A DNA stretch of 64,000 bases from Mycolicibacterium flavescens (GTDB lineage Bacteria; Actinomycetota; Actinomycetes; Mycobacteriales; Mycobacteriaceae), in contig NZ_MIHA01000021.1 of NCBI RefSeq assembly GCF_001722335.1, positions 31,895 to 95,894 on the forward strand, given 5' to 3'. Below the pieces are notes generated by a model. That model searched no databases, was not told the DNA's origin, and saw only the letters and a list, made by a program, of their open reading frames with translations. Shown here one piece after another: positions 16,928 through 24,941 of the stretch. Position 1 is the first letter of the stretch, and each line of letters starts with the position of its first letter. A program made the position numbers and the translations under genes.

Positions 16928-18994
16928 ATGAAACTCGCAATTCGTCCATATGTGACCACCGGTGTAGCGATCGTTGGAGCCAGCGTGATCACGGTGGCTC
17001 CGGTGAACGTGGTCCCTACCGCGTCGCCCCAACAGAATGTCGCGCCGAGATCGGTCAGTAACCAACCGCTGGAGCTCACCAGCCTCAGCAGTGCGCTCAA
17101 CTACTACGCCGGCCAACTCGGCCAGCTCACTCAGTTCGCGATCGGCGGCGCCGGTGATCTGACCCGGTTCGCGATCGGGGGTACCGGCGATCTCGTGCAG
17201 TTCGGCATCGGTAGCGCCGGCGACCTGACGGAGTTCGGCCTCGGCGCCGTCGGTGACGCGGTCCAGGGTGCCCTCGGCAACTTCACCGGCAACGTGAACC
17301 GCACGGCCGCATCGGCCAGCCTGGTTGGCCCGCAGGCGGTGAGTGCGGGTGATGCCGGTGATCTGATTCAGTTCCTGTTGGGTGAGTTGGGTCAGGCGGT
17401 GCAGTTCGGTATCGGTGGTGCCGGTCAGTTCACCCAGTTCTTGTTGGGTGGTCTGGGTGATCTGACGGAGTTCGGGATCGGTGAGCTCGGTAACGGTGCG
17501 GAGTTCCTGCTCGGTGAGACCGGTCAGCTGGTGCAGGCGCTGCTCAATCTGATTGTCGGGTTCCTTCCGGCGGCTCCGGAGCCTGAGGCGCCGGAACTGT
17601 TGGCGGCCAGCTTGGTTGGCCCGCAGGCGGTCAGTGCGGGTGATGCCGGTGACCTGGTTCAGTTCCTGTTGGGTGAGTTGGGTCAGGCGGTGCAGTTCGG
17701 TATCGGTGGTGCCGGTCAGTTCACCCAGTTCTTGTTGGGTGGTTTGGGTGATCTGACGGAGTTCGGGATCGGTGAGCTCGGTAACGGCGCGGAGTTCCTG
17801 CTCGGTGAGACCGGTCAGCTGGTGCAGGCGCTGCTCAATCTGATTGTCGGGTTCCTTCCGGCGGCTCCGGAGCCTGAGGCGCCGGAACTGTTGGCGGCCA
17901 GCTTGGTTGGCCCGCAGGCGGTCAGTGCGGGTGATGCCGGTGACCTGGTTCAGTTCCTGTTGGGTGAGTTGGGTCAGGCGGTGCAGTTCGGCATCGATGG
18001 TGCCGGCCAGTTCACCGAGTTCGTCGTGGGCGGGCTCGGCGATCTGACGCAGTTCGGGCTCGGTGAGCTCGGTAACGGCGCGGAGTTCCTGCTCGGTGAG
18101 ACCGGTCAACTGGTGCAGGCGCTGCTCAACGTGATCGTCGGGTTCCTCCCGGCGGTTTCACCGCCCGAAGAGGTGGAACCGTTGGCCGCCAGGGCGATAA
18201 CCGCGCAGGCCGAACCCGGTGACGCCATCCAGTTCGCGCTCGGCTCGCTCGGCGAGATCGGGGAGTGGGCCATCGGCGGCACCGGCGACCTGGTGCAGTT
18301 CGGTATCGACGGTACGGGGCGCCTGGTGCAGTTCGGTATCGGCGGCACCGGTGATCTGGTCCAGTTCGGCTTGAAGGGCGTCGGCGACGCGACCGAAGCC
18401 GTGCTCGGCGCGATCGGCAAGGCCATCCAGAACGCGCTCACCCCGCCGGGAGCCGGCGCAGTCGGCACCCTGGATGTGTCGGTCGACGAGGCCTCGGAGA
18501 TCCCGAACTCGGTGCGCACCTCGCTCGCGGCGGGTGGGGCCGAGGCGCAGCCCGCCGCCGGTGCCAGGTCGGCCGCTGTCACCAACACGGCTGTCACCAA
18601 CAGGGCAGTCACCAACACGGCAGCCGGCGACAGCGCGGCGGGCACCGGAACGTCGAACACCGGCGGAACGGGCGTTGACAACGCGGCCGACGATTCGGGG
18701 GATACCGGCGACACCAAGCCGGCCAAGAAGCCGACCAACAAGAAGAAGGTCAACGACAAGAAGGTCACCACCGACACGTCTGCCTCCGACGACACCGACA
18801 GCGACGACTCCTCGAGTTCGTCGACCGGCGGCTCGTCGACCGGTGGTTCGTCGACCGGCGGTTCCGCGGGCGGCAGCTCGGCGGGCGGTGGCTCTGACTC
18901 CGGCGGCGGCTCCGGCTCCGGCGGCGGCTCCGGATCCGGCGGAGGTTCCGGGTCCGGCGGTGGCTCCGACTCCGGCGGCGGTGACTCGGAGTAA
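16928..18994 (+). CDS. secreted protein of about thirty 11-residue repeats
   Basis: A 688-residue exported protein. Start ATG 16928 follows GAGGGGGATC and begins a normal signal peptide (MKLAIRPYVTTGVAIVGAS); the 25 codons upstream are not signal-like. From residue 64 an undecapeptide repeats in register, consensus G-(D/Q)-L-x-(Q/E)-F-x-(I/L)-G-x-x: five copies, then three 97-residue blocks (131-227, 228-324, 325-421) of six copies plus a linker, then about seven more up to residue 515. The tail is Ala/Thr-rich, then Lys-rich, then Gly/Ser low-complexity. An 11-residue period is typical of amphipathic lipid-binding helices, so membrane or mycolate-layer association is a reasonable inference. 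The signal peptide resembles the GjpA-like protein at 5285. Confidence 0.75.
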   Translation: MKLAIRPYVTTGVAIVGASVITVAPVNVVPTASPQQNVAPRSVSNQPLELTSLSSALNYYAGQLGQLTQFAIGGAGDLTRFAIGGTGDLVQFGIGSAGDLTEFGLGAVGDAVQGALGNFTGNVNRTAASASLVGPQAVSAGDAGDLIQFLLGELGQAVQFGIGGAGQFTQFLLGGLGDLTEFGIGELGNGAEFLLGETGQLVQALLNLIVGFLPAAPEPEAPELLAASLVGPQAVSAGDAGDLVQFLLGELGQAVQFGIGGAGQFTQFLLGGLGDLTEFGIGELGNGAEFLLGETGQLVQALLNLIVGFLPAAPEPEAPELLAASLVGPQAVSAGDAGDLVQFLLGELGQAVQFGIDGAGQFTEFVVGGLGDLTQFGLGELGNGAEFLLGETGQLVQALLNVIVGFLPAVSPPEEVEPLAARAITAQAEPGDAIQFALGSLGEIGEWAIGGTGDLVQFGIDGTGRLVQFGIGGTGDLVQFGLKGVGDATEAVLGAIGKAIQNALTPPGAGAVGTLDVSVDEASEIPNSVRTSLAAGGAEAQPAAGARSAAVTNTAVTNRAVTNTAAGDSAAGTGTSNTGGTGVDNAADDSGDTGDTKPAKKPTNKKKVNDKKVTTDTSASDDTDSDDSSSSSTGGSSTGGSSTGGSAGGSSAGGGSDSGGGSGSGGGSGSGGGSGSGGGSDSGGGDSE
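17318..18190 (+). repeat. three tandem 291-bp in-frame DNA repeats
   Basis: Copies begin at 17318, 17609 and 17900. Copies 1 and 2 are nearly identical in DNA; copy 3 diverges in its middle and at its end. Such identity implies recent duplication or gene conversion and predicts copy-number variation among strains. Confidence 0.9.
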
Positions 18995-19010
18995 CTGATC
19001 GCATACCGCG

Positions 19011-19045
19011 AATCGGCCCCTTCCACTCGTTGGAAGGGGCCGATT
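19011..19045 (+). terminator. strong hairpin terminator
   Basis: A 15-bp perfect stem (first arm from AATCGGCCCC through TTCCA) with loop CTCGT lies 17 bp after the stop of the 11-mer repeat gene. The strongest terminator-like structure in the left half. Confidence 0.85.
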
Positions 19046-19140
19046 CTGCGTCGGCGTCAGAACGGGTACATTCGTGAATGGCCGTTCACATCCGAGGGGC
19101 CGGAGACCACCGACATCCCGCTCCACCGGAGGTGAGCCAG

Positions 19141-19422
19141 TTGCGTTCAGTGCTCAGCACGCTGACCGCCGCGGTGATCGCGGCGTTGACATTCGCCGCC
19201 CCCGCGGCAGCCGACGAGGCCGAATTCCTGCGGAAGCTGCAGGACCAGTACGTCTACCTGACGCCCGACCAACTCCTCGCGGCGGGCCACCAGGTCTGCG
19301 CGGCGGCGCGCCAGGGCGTCCCGGCGTCGGAGTCGGTGATGATGGTGCGCGACCTGCTCGGCACCTCGGTACCGGCGGCGGGCGACATCGTCAGCACCGC
19401 CGTCGTCGAACTCGGGTGCTGA
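19141..19422 (+). CDS. DUF732-type small secreted protein
   Basis: 93 residues from a TTG start, chosen because GGAGG lies 8 nt before it and the product then begins directly with a signal peptide (MRSVLSTLTAAVIAALTF, cleavage after APAAA). An upstream ATG (19078) would add 21 unlikely residues. The mature domain (FLRKL, VYLTPDQLLAAGHQVC, VVELGC) with two cysteines fits the mycobacterial DUF732 family, of unknown function. Confidence 0.7.
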   Translation: MRSVLSTLTAAVIAALTFAAPAAADEAEFLRKLQDQYVYLTPDQLLAAGHQVCAAARQGVPASESVMMVRDLLGTSVPAAGDIVSTAVVELGC

Positions 19423-19512
19423 ACGCTCGCGACAAGCTTTGGTAACGAGCCGATCAAGCGGCGCGCGCCACCCGTGAACCGCCCGCTGTCGCTGCTAACT
19501 TGCCCCGCATAG

Positions 19513-20505
<993 letters not shown>

Positions 20506-20611
20506 CCCGGAAGCCGCCAAGCAAACCGGGCCTCGACGCCCGAGAATGATCATTAGCAAATCGCAATCAGCGATTTATGATTCCGTCACCAAACCCTGAC
20601 AGGGTTCGGCT

Positions 20612-21373
20612 GTGCGCTCGATCATGATCAATCGTGCCCGTCAGCGGGCCTCGGCCTGCATGGCGGTGGCCGTCGCGCTGACCGTGCTGTCGGCGACACC
20701 GGCCGCTCAGGCTGAACCGAGATCGGTCACGGTTAACACCGGATCCGGCGAGCTCAATGTTCGAGCGGCGCCGTCGGCAAACAGCAAGAAGATCGGCTCG
20801 GTCGCCGACGGCAGCCGGGTCGTGATCGTCTGTCACGCCCGCGGGGCCGAGTTCGCGGGCGGCCCCTACCGGCTGACGACGAATCTCTGGAACCGCCTCG
20901 ACACCGGCGGCTACGTGACCGACGCGATGCTCGTCACCGGGTCCAACGACGCGGTGGTGCCGCGCTGCGAGGATGGGCCGACACCGCGCGCAACGACCGG
21001 CGAGACGGCCGCGGCGAACACCGAGAAACCCGGCACACCCGGCTGGGCAGCGCTGGAGAAGTGGCATCAGGTCTCGAACAGAAAGCACTACCCGGCGCTG
21101 CGCGGGCCGCTGCGGGACTGGGCGGCGTCGGCGCGCGCCGCGGGTTGGACGGTGGTCACGACGCCTGAGCCGCGCGCGATCGTCGTGTTCGCGCCCGGCG
21201 CCGACGGGGTGCCCGCCTCGGGCCACGTCGCCTGGGTGGACACCACGGACGTGCGCGGCCGCGACCGGTACCTCGGAATCACCGAAGCGCACAAGACCGG
21301 CGACGGGTTGGTCGTCTGGTCGGCCAGGGAGGTGAGGCATGCCGCCGGGATGTCGTACATTTTGCTCCCCTGA
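20612..21373 (+). CDS. secreted SH3-like / degenerate CHAP-domain protein
   Basis: 253 residues: signal peptide (to about residue 34, PAAQA), a bacterial SH3 domain (VNTGSGELNVRAAPS...KIGSV...), then a region resembling a CHAP cell-wall amidase/peptidase (PGAIVVF-like ...RAIVVFAPGADG, GHVAWVD). CHAP enzymes use a Cys-His pair. A His is present in GHV, but no Cys is found where the nucleophile is expected; the two cysteines belong to the SH3 part. It may therefore bind rather than cut the wall. It follows the antigen 85 gene on the same strand. Confidence 0.6.
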   Translation: MRSIMINRARQRASACMAVAVALTVLSATPAAQAEPRSVTVNTGSGELNVRAAPSANSKKIGSVADGSRVVIVCHARGAEFAGGPYRLTTNLWNRLDTGGYVTDAMLVTGSNDAVVPRCEDGPTPRATTGETAAANTEKPGTPGWAALEKWHQVSNRKHYPALRGPLRDWAASARAAGWTVVTTPEPRAIVVFAPGADGVPASGHVAWVDTTDVRGRDRYLGITEAHKTGDGLVVWSAREVRHAAGMSYILLP

Positions 21374-21501
21374 CCGGCGCGTTCGTATCCCCGCCGGTGC
21401 GTCGGGTCAGCACAGTCAGCTACCCTGTTGCGCGGGTTCAGACTGCAGCCTCTCGTTACCGGCCATGACCGCTACGGTGGTTGCCAAACAAGAGGTGAAG
21501 C

Positions 21502-21849
21502 TTGGACGGACAACTTTGCACCGAGTCCTGGGTGGACCAGGTGGCGGTCGTCACCGCCTCCGGCGATCTGGACATGCTGACGGCTCCCCAGTTGCGGGAG
21601 GCCATCGCGGCGGCGCTGGCGAAGAACCCGACGGGCCTGGTCGTCGACCTGACTCCGGTCGAGTTCCTCGGGTCGGCCGGCATGCAGGTACTGATGGAGA
21701 CGCACAACCAGACCGACGGCACCGAGACCCGCTTCGCGGTGGTAGCCGAGGGACCCGCCACCAGTCGACCGTTGAAGATCACCGGGATTGCCGACGTGAT
21801 CGGGTTATTCTCGTCACTCGACGCGGCGCTCGAGAATCTTTCTGCGTGA
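21502..21849 (+). CDS. STAS-domain anti-anti-sigma factor with phosphorylatable Ser
   Basis: 115 residues from a TTG start, with GAGG 6 nt upstream. A single SpoIIAA/RsbV-type STAS domain: VVTASGDLDMLTAPQLREAI and VVDLTPVEFLGSAGM, where Ser58 is the conserved site phosphorylated by RsbW-type kinases. Unphosphorylated, such proteins sequester the anti-sigma factor. The RsbW-like gene follows 32 bp later. Confidence 0.85.
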   Translation: MDGQLCTESWVDQVAVVTASGDLDMLTAPQLREAIAAALAKNPTGLVVDLTPVEFLGSAGMQVLMETHNQTDGTETRFAVVAEGPATSRPLKITGIADVIGLFSSLDAALENLSA

Positions 21850-21881
21850 GCGCGCGACCGAAGGGGTAACCAGACGGCATC

Positions 21882-22331
21882 ATGAACGCTCCTACGGAAC
21901 TCGGGTTTTCTTCCAACGGCCGCGCCGACGCGCAGACGGTGGCCGAGTTCCGCAATGCCTTCGCCCAGTGGCTGCGGGAGAACTTCGCGCTCGACGCCGA
22001 GCGATTCAACGATGTCCTGCTGGCGGTCAACGAGGCGCTGACGAACTCCGCGGAGTTCGCCTACGTCGACCGTCCCGAGGGCGGCACGATGTCGGTGACC
22101 GCCCACTACAACGCCGCCGACCGCCGCCTCGTCGCCGTCGTGGCCGACCAGGGCGCCTGGCTTCACAAAGAGCCTGACGGCACCCCGAACACCCGCGGGC
22201 GCGGTATCGAGCTGATGGAAGCGCTGTCCGATCGCGCCACCATCGACCGCACCCCGACCGGCACTCAGGTGCGCCTCGAATTCAACGGCTGCCCGCTTTC
22301 CTCGGAAGAGCCGTTCGCCACGTCGGCGTAA
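21882..22331 (+). CDS. RsbW-like anti-sigma factor / serine kinase
   Basis: 149 residues with the GHKL ATPase fold used by anti-sigma kinases: N-box NEALTNSAEFAY (50-61), G1 VADQGAW (87-93), G2 RGRGIELM (105-112). It would bind a sigma factor and phosphorylate the STAS partner. No sigma gene is adjacent, so its target is elsewhere; SigF is a candidate given the promoter just downstream. Confidence 0.8.
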   Translation: MNAPTELGFSSNGRADAQTVAEFRNAFAQWLRENFALDAERFNDVLLAVNEALTNSAEFAYVDRPEGGTMSVTAHYNAADRRLVAVVADQGAWLHKEPDGTPNTRGRGIELMEALSDRATIDRTPTGTQVRLEFNGCPLSSEEPFATSA

Positions 22332-22344
22332 CCGGCATCTCTTT

Positions 22345-22370
22345 GTTTGCTTCGCCCGCGGCGTGGGTAC
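22345..22370 (+). promoter_or_regulatory. SigF-type promoter
   Basis: GTTT (22345-22348), a 16-nt spacer, and GGGTAC (22365-22370) match the mycobacterial SigF consensus GTTT-N15-17-GGGTA. It lies about 40 bp before the second STAS gene and after the RsbW-like stop, so it would make that gene SigF-dependent on its own. Confidence 0.55.
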
Positions 22371-22409
22371 AGGCGGCTAACTGAGTCGATCCGCAGGAAG
22401 CGAGCGCTC

Positions 22410-22823
22410 ATGTCTGTTGCGGCGATCCCCCGCCCGGTGTCAGGGCCGGGGCGACGGCTGACGGTGACCTGCGGCGCGTGGGCGGGCCCGGGTGCGGCGA
22501 ACGTGACCATCTTCGCGACCGGTGAGGTCGACGCCGCCAACGCCAAGGAGTTCTCGCTCGCGGTGTGCGAGGCCGTCGGCGACGCCGAACGAGTCCTGCT
22601 CGACCTGTCCGCGCTCGAGTTCATCGCGATCGACGCCGTCGCGGCCCTGCACGCCGTCAACGCCCACCTGACCCGCGCGGGAGTGCCGTGGTCGGTGCTG
22701 CCCGGTGCGGCGGTCGCCCGGGTCCTTGCGATCTGCGACCGCGAGCACGTCATCCCGCTCCTCGATGCGGGCCCGACAGCGCGCCGCGGCGAGACCGTGC
22801 TGCGTCTGGTACAGCCGGCCTGA
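22410..22823 (+). CDS. STAS-domain protein lacking the phospho-acceptor Ser
   Basis: A 137-residue STAS domain: TIFATGEVDAANAKEFS and LLDLSALEFIAIDAVAAL. At the position of the conserved Ser (FIDSAG in relatives, FLGSAG in the gene at 21502) there is Ile74, with Asp75 next. It therefore cannot be switched off by Ser phosphorylation in the usual way, and might be a constitutive antagonist or a ligand sensor. ATG chosen by domain boundary; upstream codons are not conserved. It sits behind a SigF-type promoter. Confidence 0.75.
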   Translation: MSVAAIPRPVSGPGRRLTVTCGAWAGPGAANVTIFATGEVDAANAKEFSLAVCEAVGDAERVLLDLSALEFIAIDAVAALHAVNAHLTRAGVPWSVLPGAAVARVLAICDREHVIPLLDAGPTARRGETVLRLVQPA

Positions 22824-23201
22824 CACCGATGTGACCGACGAGGCTGCTGTTGTCTCTTTGCTGGCGTGTCGGTATGTGATCTACCGCTCACTTTGTCCGG
22901 CAAGGCTAAGAGTTTGTGATTCCGCGTGCGCTGTCGGCCTGTGTGAAGAGCGTTGCGGGACAGGCATTGTCACTGATCAAAGCGCCAATCCCGGTTGCTC
23001 CCTAGAGATAACGAACAGGTAACGGGAAGTTTTCTAAGTAGTGTCTGAGAGGTTCCCGCGGACAACGGCGGAACCGGGTTCGCGGCACGGCGGCTTGTCG
23101 TATTTCGTCGCTAGACTCGAACAAGAACCGCGCCGCCTTGGCGCGAATTGACTTGAACTCGAAGGCCGGTGCACGTCATGCCGGCGGAGGTACCGAAAAC
23201 T
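22824..23201. other. 378-bp intergenic region
   Basis: No gene seen. It is AT-richer than its neighbours, with an A/T-containing stretch at 22990-23045. It probably holds the promoter and leader of the beta-propeller gene. No known operator recognised. Confidence 0.4.
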
Positions 23202-24248
23202 ATGGCTGATCTTTTTTCGCGCGCAAGTGCTGACAAGCCCGGCACCAAACGCACGGATCCGAACGCCACCACGTTGGGCGCCACCGATGTGCGCCGCGGC
23301 GCCGTCGGCGACATCGCGGTCACCACGACCGGCCGCATCCTGACCACCCATCCCGGCGACGACAGCGTCGCTGTCCTGAACGCCCGCACCTTGGCGGTCG
23401 AGTCGATCATGGCCGTGCACGGGGAACCGTTCGCCGTGGCCGTACACGACGACCGCGCCTACGTGAGCACGTCGTCGTGGACCCACAAGGACGAGGTGAC
23501 GATCATCGACACCACCTCCAAGGCGGTGCTCGCGTCGTACCCGCTGACCGAGAACGTGACCGCCCTGGCGGTCAGCCCGGACGGCAAGCGCGTCTACGCC
23601 GGGCGCACCGGTGACGGCCACATCGACGTCGCGGTCATCGACGTCACCGCCGAGCGGGTGGGCACCATCGACGTCGCCACCGGCGCCGGCATCGGCATCG
23701 ACGCGCTGGCCGTCGACCCGGCCGGAACCCGTCTCTACATCGCAACCACCGACGCCCGCGGCAGCGCGGTCGTGATCGTCGACGTCGAGACGGCCCGCGT
23801 CGAGCACGCCGTGCGCATCGGCGCGCCGATCCGCGACATCGCGATCAGCGGCGACACCGGATATGTCCTGAGCTCGGACCGCGCCCGCGGCGGCGTGCTC
23901 CACGTCGTCGAGCTGGCGACCGGCCGCATCACCGGGATCGTCGACCTCGGCGGCGCCCCGACCCAGCTGGCCGTCGGCGCCGACAAGTCCAGGGCCTACG
24001 TCGTCGACTACGACCGTGTGGTCGTGGTGTGCACGCTGACCCTGCAGGTCATCGACGCCCTCACCGTCGGCGCGCGGCCGTCCTGCGTGACGGTCGACTC
24101 GCACAGCGGCCCGCTCTACGTCGCCGACTACGACGGCCACGTCACCGCGTTCGCCGTGGAGATGACGATGCCGCTGCTGTACTCGGAGTTCATGGCGACC
24201 GACCCGATCGTCGCCGACCACCGCGAACTGGAGCCCGTGCACGCCTGA
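23202..24248 (+). CDS. YVTN/YncE-like beta-propeller protein
   Basis: 348 residues from ATG 23202, with GGAGG 11 nt upstream; the frame stays open to GTG 23169 with ATG 23178 as another option. It consists of repeated blades of about 40-45 residues with the YVTN pattern (LAVSPDGKRVYAG, LAVDPAGTRLYIA, LAVGADKSRAYVVD, VTVDSHSGPLYVAD), enough for a seven-bladed propeller. No signal peptide or catalytic motif is visible, so it may be cytosolic and bind a protein or ligand. It converges on the response regulator. Confidence 0.75.
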   Translation: MADLFSRASADKPGTKRTDPNATTLGATDVRRGAVGDIAVTTTGRILTTHPGDDSVAVLNARTLAVESIMAVHGEPFAVAVHDDRAYVSTSSWTHKDEVTIIDTTSKAVLASYPLTENVTALAVSPDGKRVYAGRTGDGHIDVAVIDVTAERVGTIDVATGAGIGIDALAVDPAGTRLYIATTDARGSAVVIVDVETARVEHAVRIGAPIRDIAISGDTGYVLSSDRARGGVLHVVELATGRITGIVDLGGAPTQLAVGADKSRAYVVDYDRVVVVCTLTLQVIDALTVGARPSCVTVDSHSGPLYVADYDGHVTAFAVEMTMPLLYSEFMATDPIVADHRELEPVHA

Positions 24249-24251
24249 CGG

Positions 24252-24941
24252 TCAGCGCCACTGATAGCGGGTCTTGGGCCGGCCGGCCTTGCCGTAATCG
24301 GTGTGCCGGGTCAGGACGCCGTCGTCGGCGAGCCGTTCGAGGTAGCGCCACGCCGTCACCCGCGACACCCCCACCAGTCGTGCGACGTCGTCGGCGGTGA
24401 CCCCGTCCGCGGAATCCCGTACCGCGCGCGCGATCTCGTCGTTGGTGCCCGGCGCCGTGCCCTTGGGTGTCGAACCCTTCGCCGGGCTGACGCGCAGTTC
24501 GGCCAGCGCGCGGTCCACCTCGGCCTGGCTGGCGGCCTGGGTGCCGGCGGGCAGCGCCCGCCGGTAACGCCGGTAGCCCTCCAGCCGGTCGCGGAACGCG
24601 GCGAATGTGAACGGTTTGAGCAGATACGCAAGCGCCCCGTGGCCCACCGCCGCCCGCACCATCTCCAGGTCACGCTCGGAGGTGATCGCGATGATGTCGG
24701 GCGCAGGCACCAGCCCGGACAGTGCCTTGGCCAGCGCGATTCCGTTCGCATCGGGCAGCCCGATGTCCAGCAGCACCAGATCGACCGGGGCGTCGGTGGC
24801 GGCCGCGGCCGACGCGTGCCGCATCGCGTCGCGGGCGGTGTGGGCGACCGCGCTCACCGAAAAGCCGGACAGCCGAGCGAGATACGTCTGATGGGCCTCG
24901 GCGATCAGCGGCTCGTCCTCGACGATCAGCACGTTGATCAC
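24252..24941 (-). CDS. CitB/DcuR-type response regulator
   Basis: 229 residues. Receiver domain with phospho-Asp in LVLLDIGLPD, a Thr in AITSERD and Lys in LLKPF; C-terminal HTH (TADDVARLVGVSRVTAWRYLERL) of the type that activates C4-dicarboxylate or citrate uptake genes. The GTG start overlaps the kinase stop by 4 nt (GTGA) and has GGAGG upstream, so the two are co-translated. The likely target is the divergent dctA. Confidence 0.88.
   Translation of the reverse strand: MINVLIVEDEPLIAEAHQTYLARLSGFSVSAVAHTARDAMRHASAAAATDAPVDLVLLDIGLPDANGIALAKALSGLVPAPDIIAITSERDLEMVRAAVGHGALAYLLKPFTFAAFRDRLEGYRRYRRALPAGTQAASQAEVDRALAELRVSPAKGSTPKGTAPGTNDEIARAVRDSADGVTADDVARLVGVSRVTAWRYLERLADDGVLTRHTDYGKAGRPKTRYQWR

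Noticed and set aside
16850..18109. A 419-codon minus-strand frame with its own apparent repeats opposite the 11-mer gene
   Set aside because: Its repeats are only the antisense reading of the 11-mer DNA repeats. It has no ribosome site or signal, and the plus strand has a proper start, signal peptide and terminator.
17318..18190. Regular repeats as a possible CRISPR array
   Set aside because: Units are 291 bp, adjoining, in frame and coding; no short repeats with unique spacers.
22824..23168. Possible small gene before the beta-propeller gene
   Set aside because: The only frame is a continuation of an out-of-phase reading across the STAS gene; no start or motif supports it.
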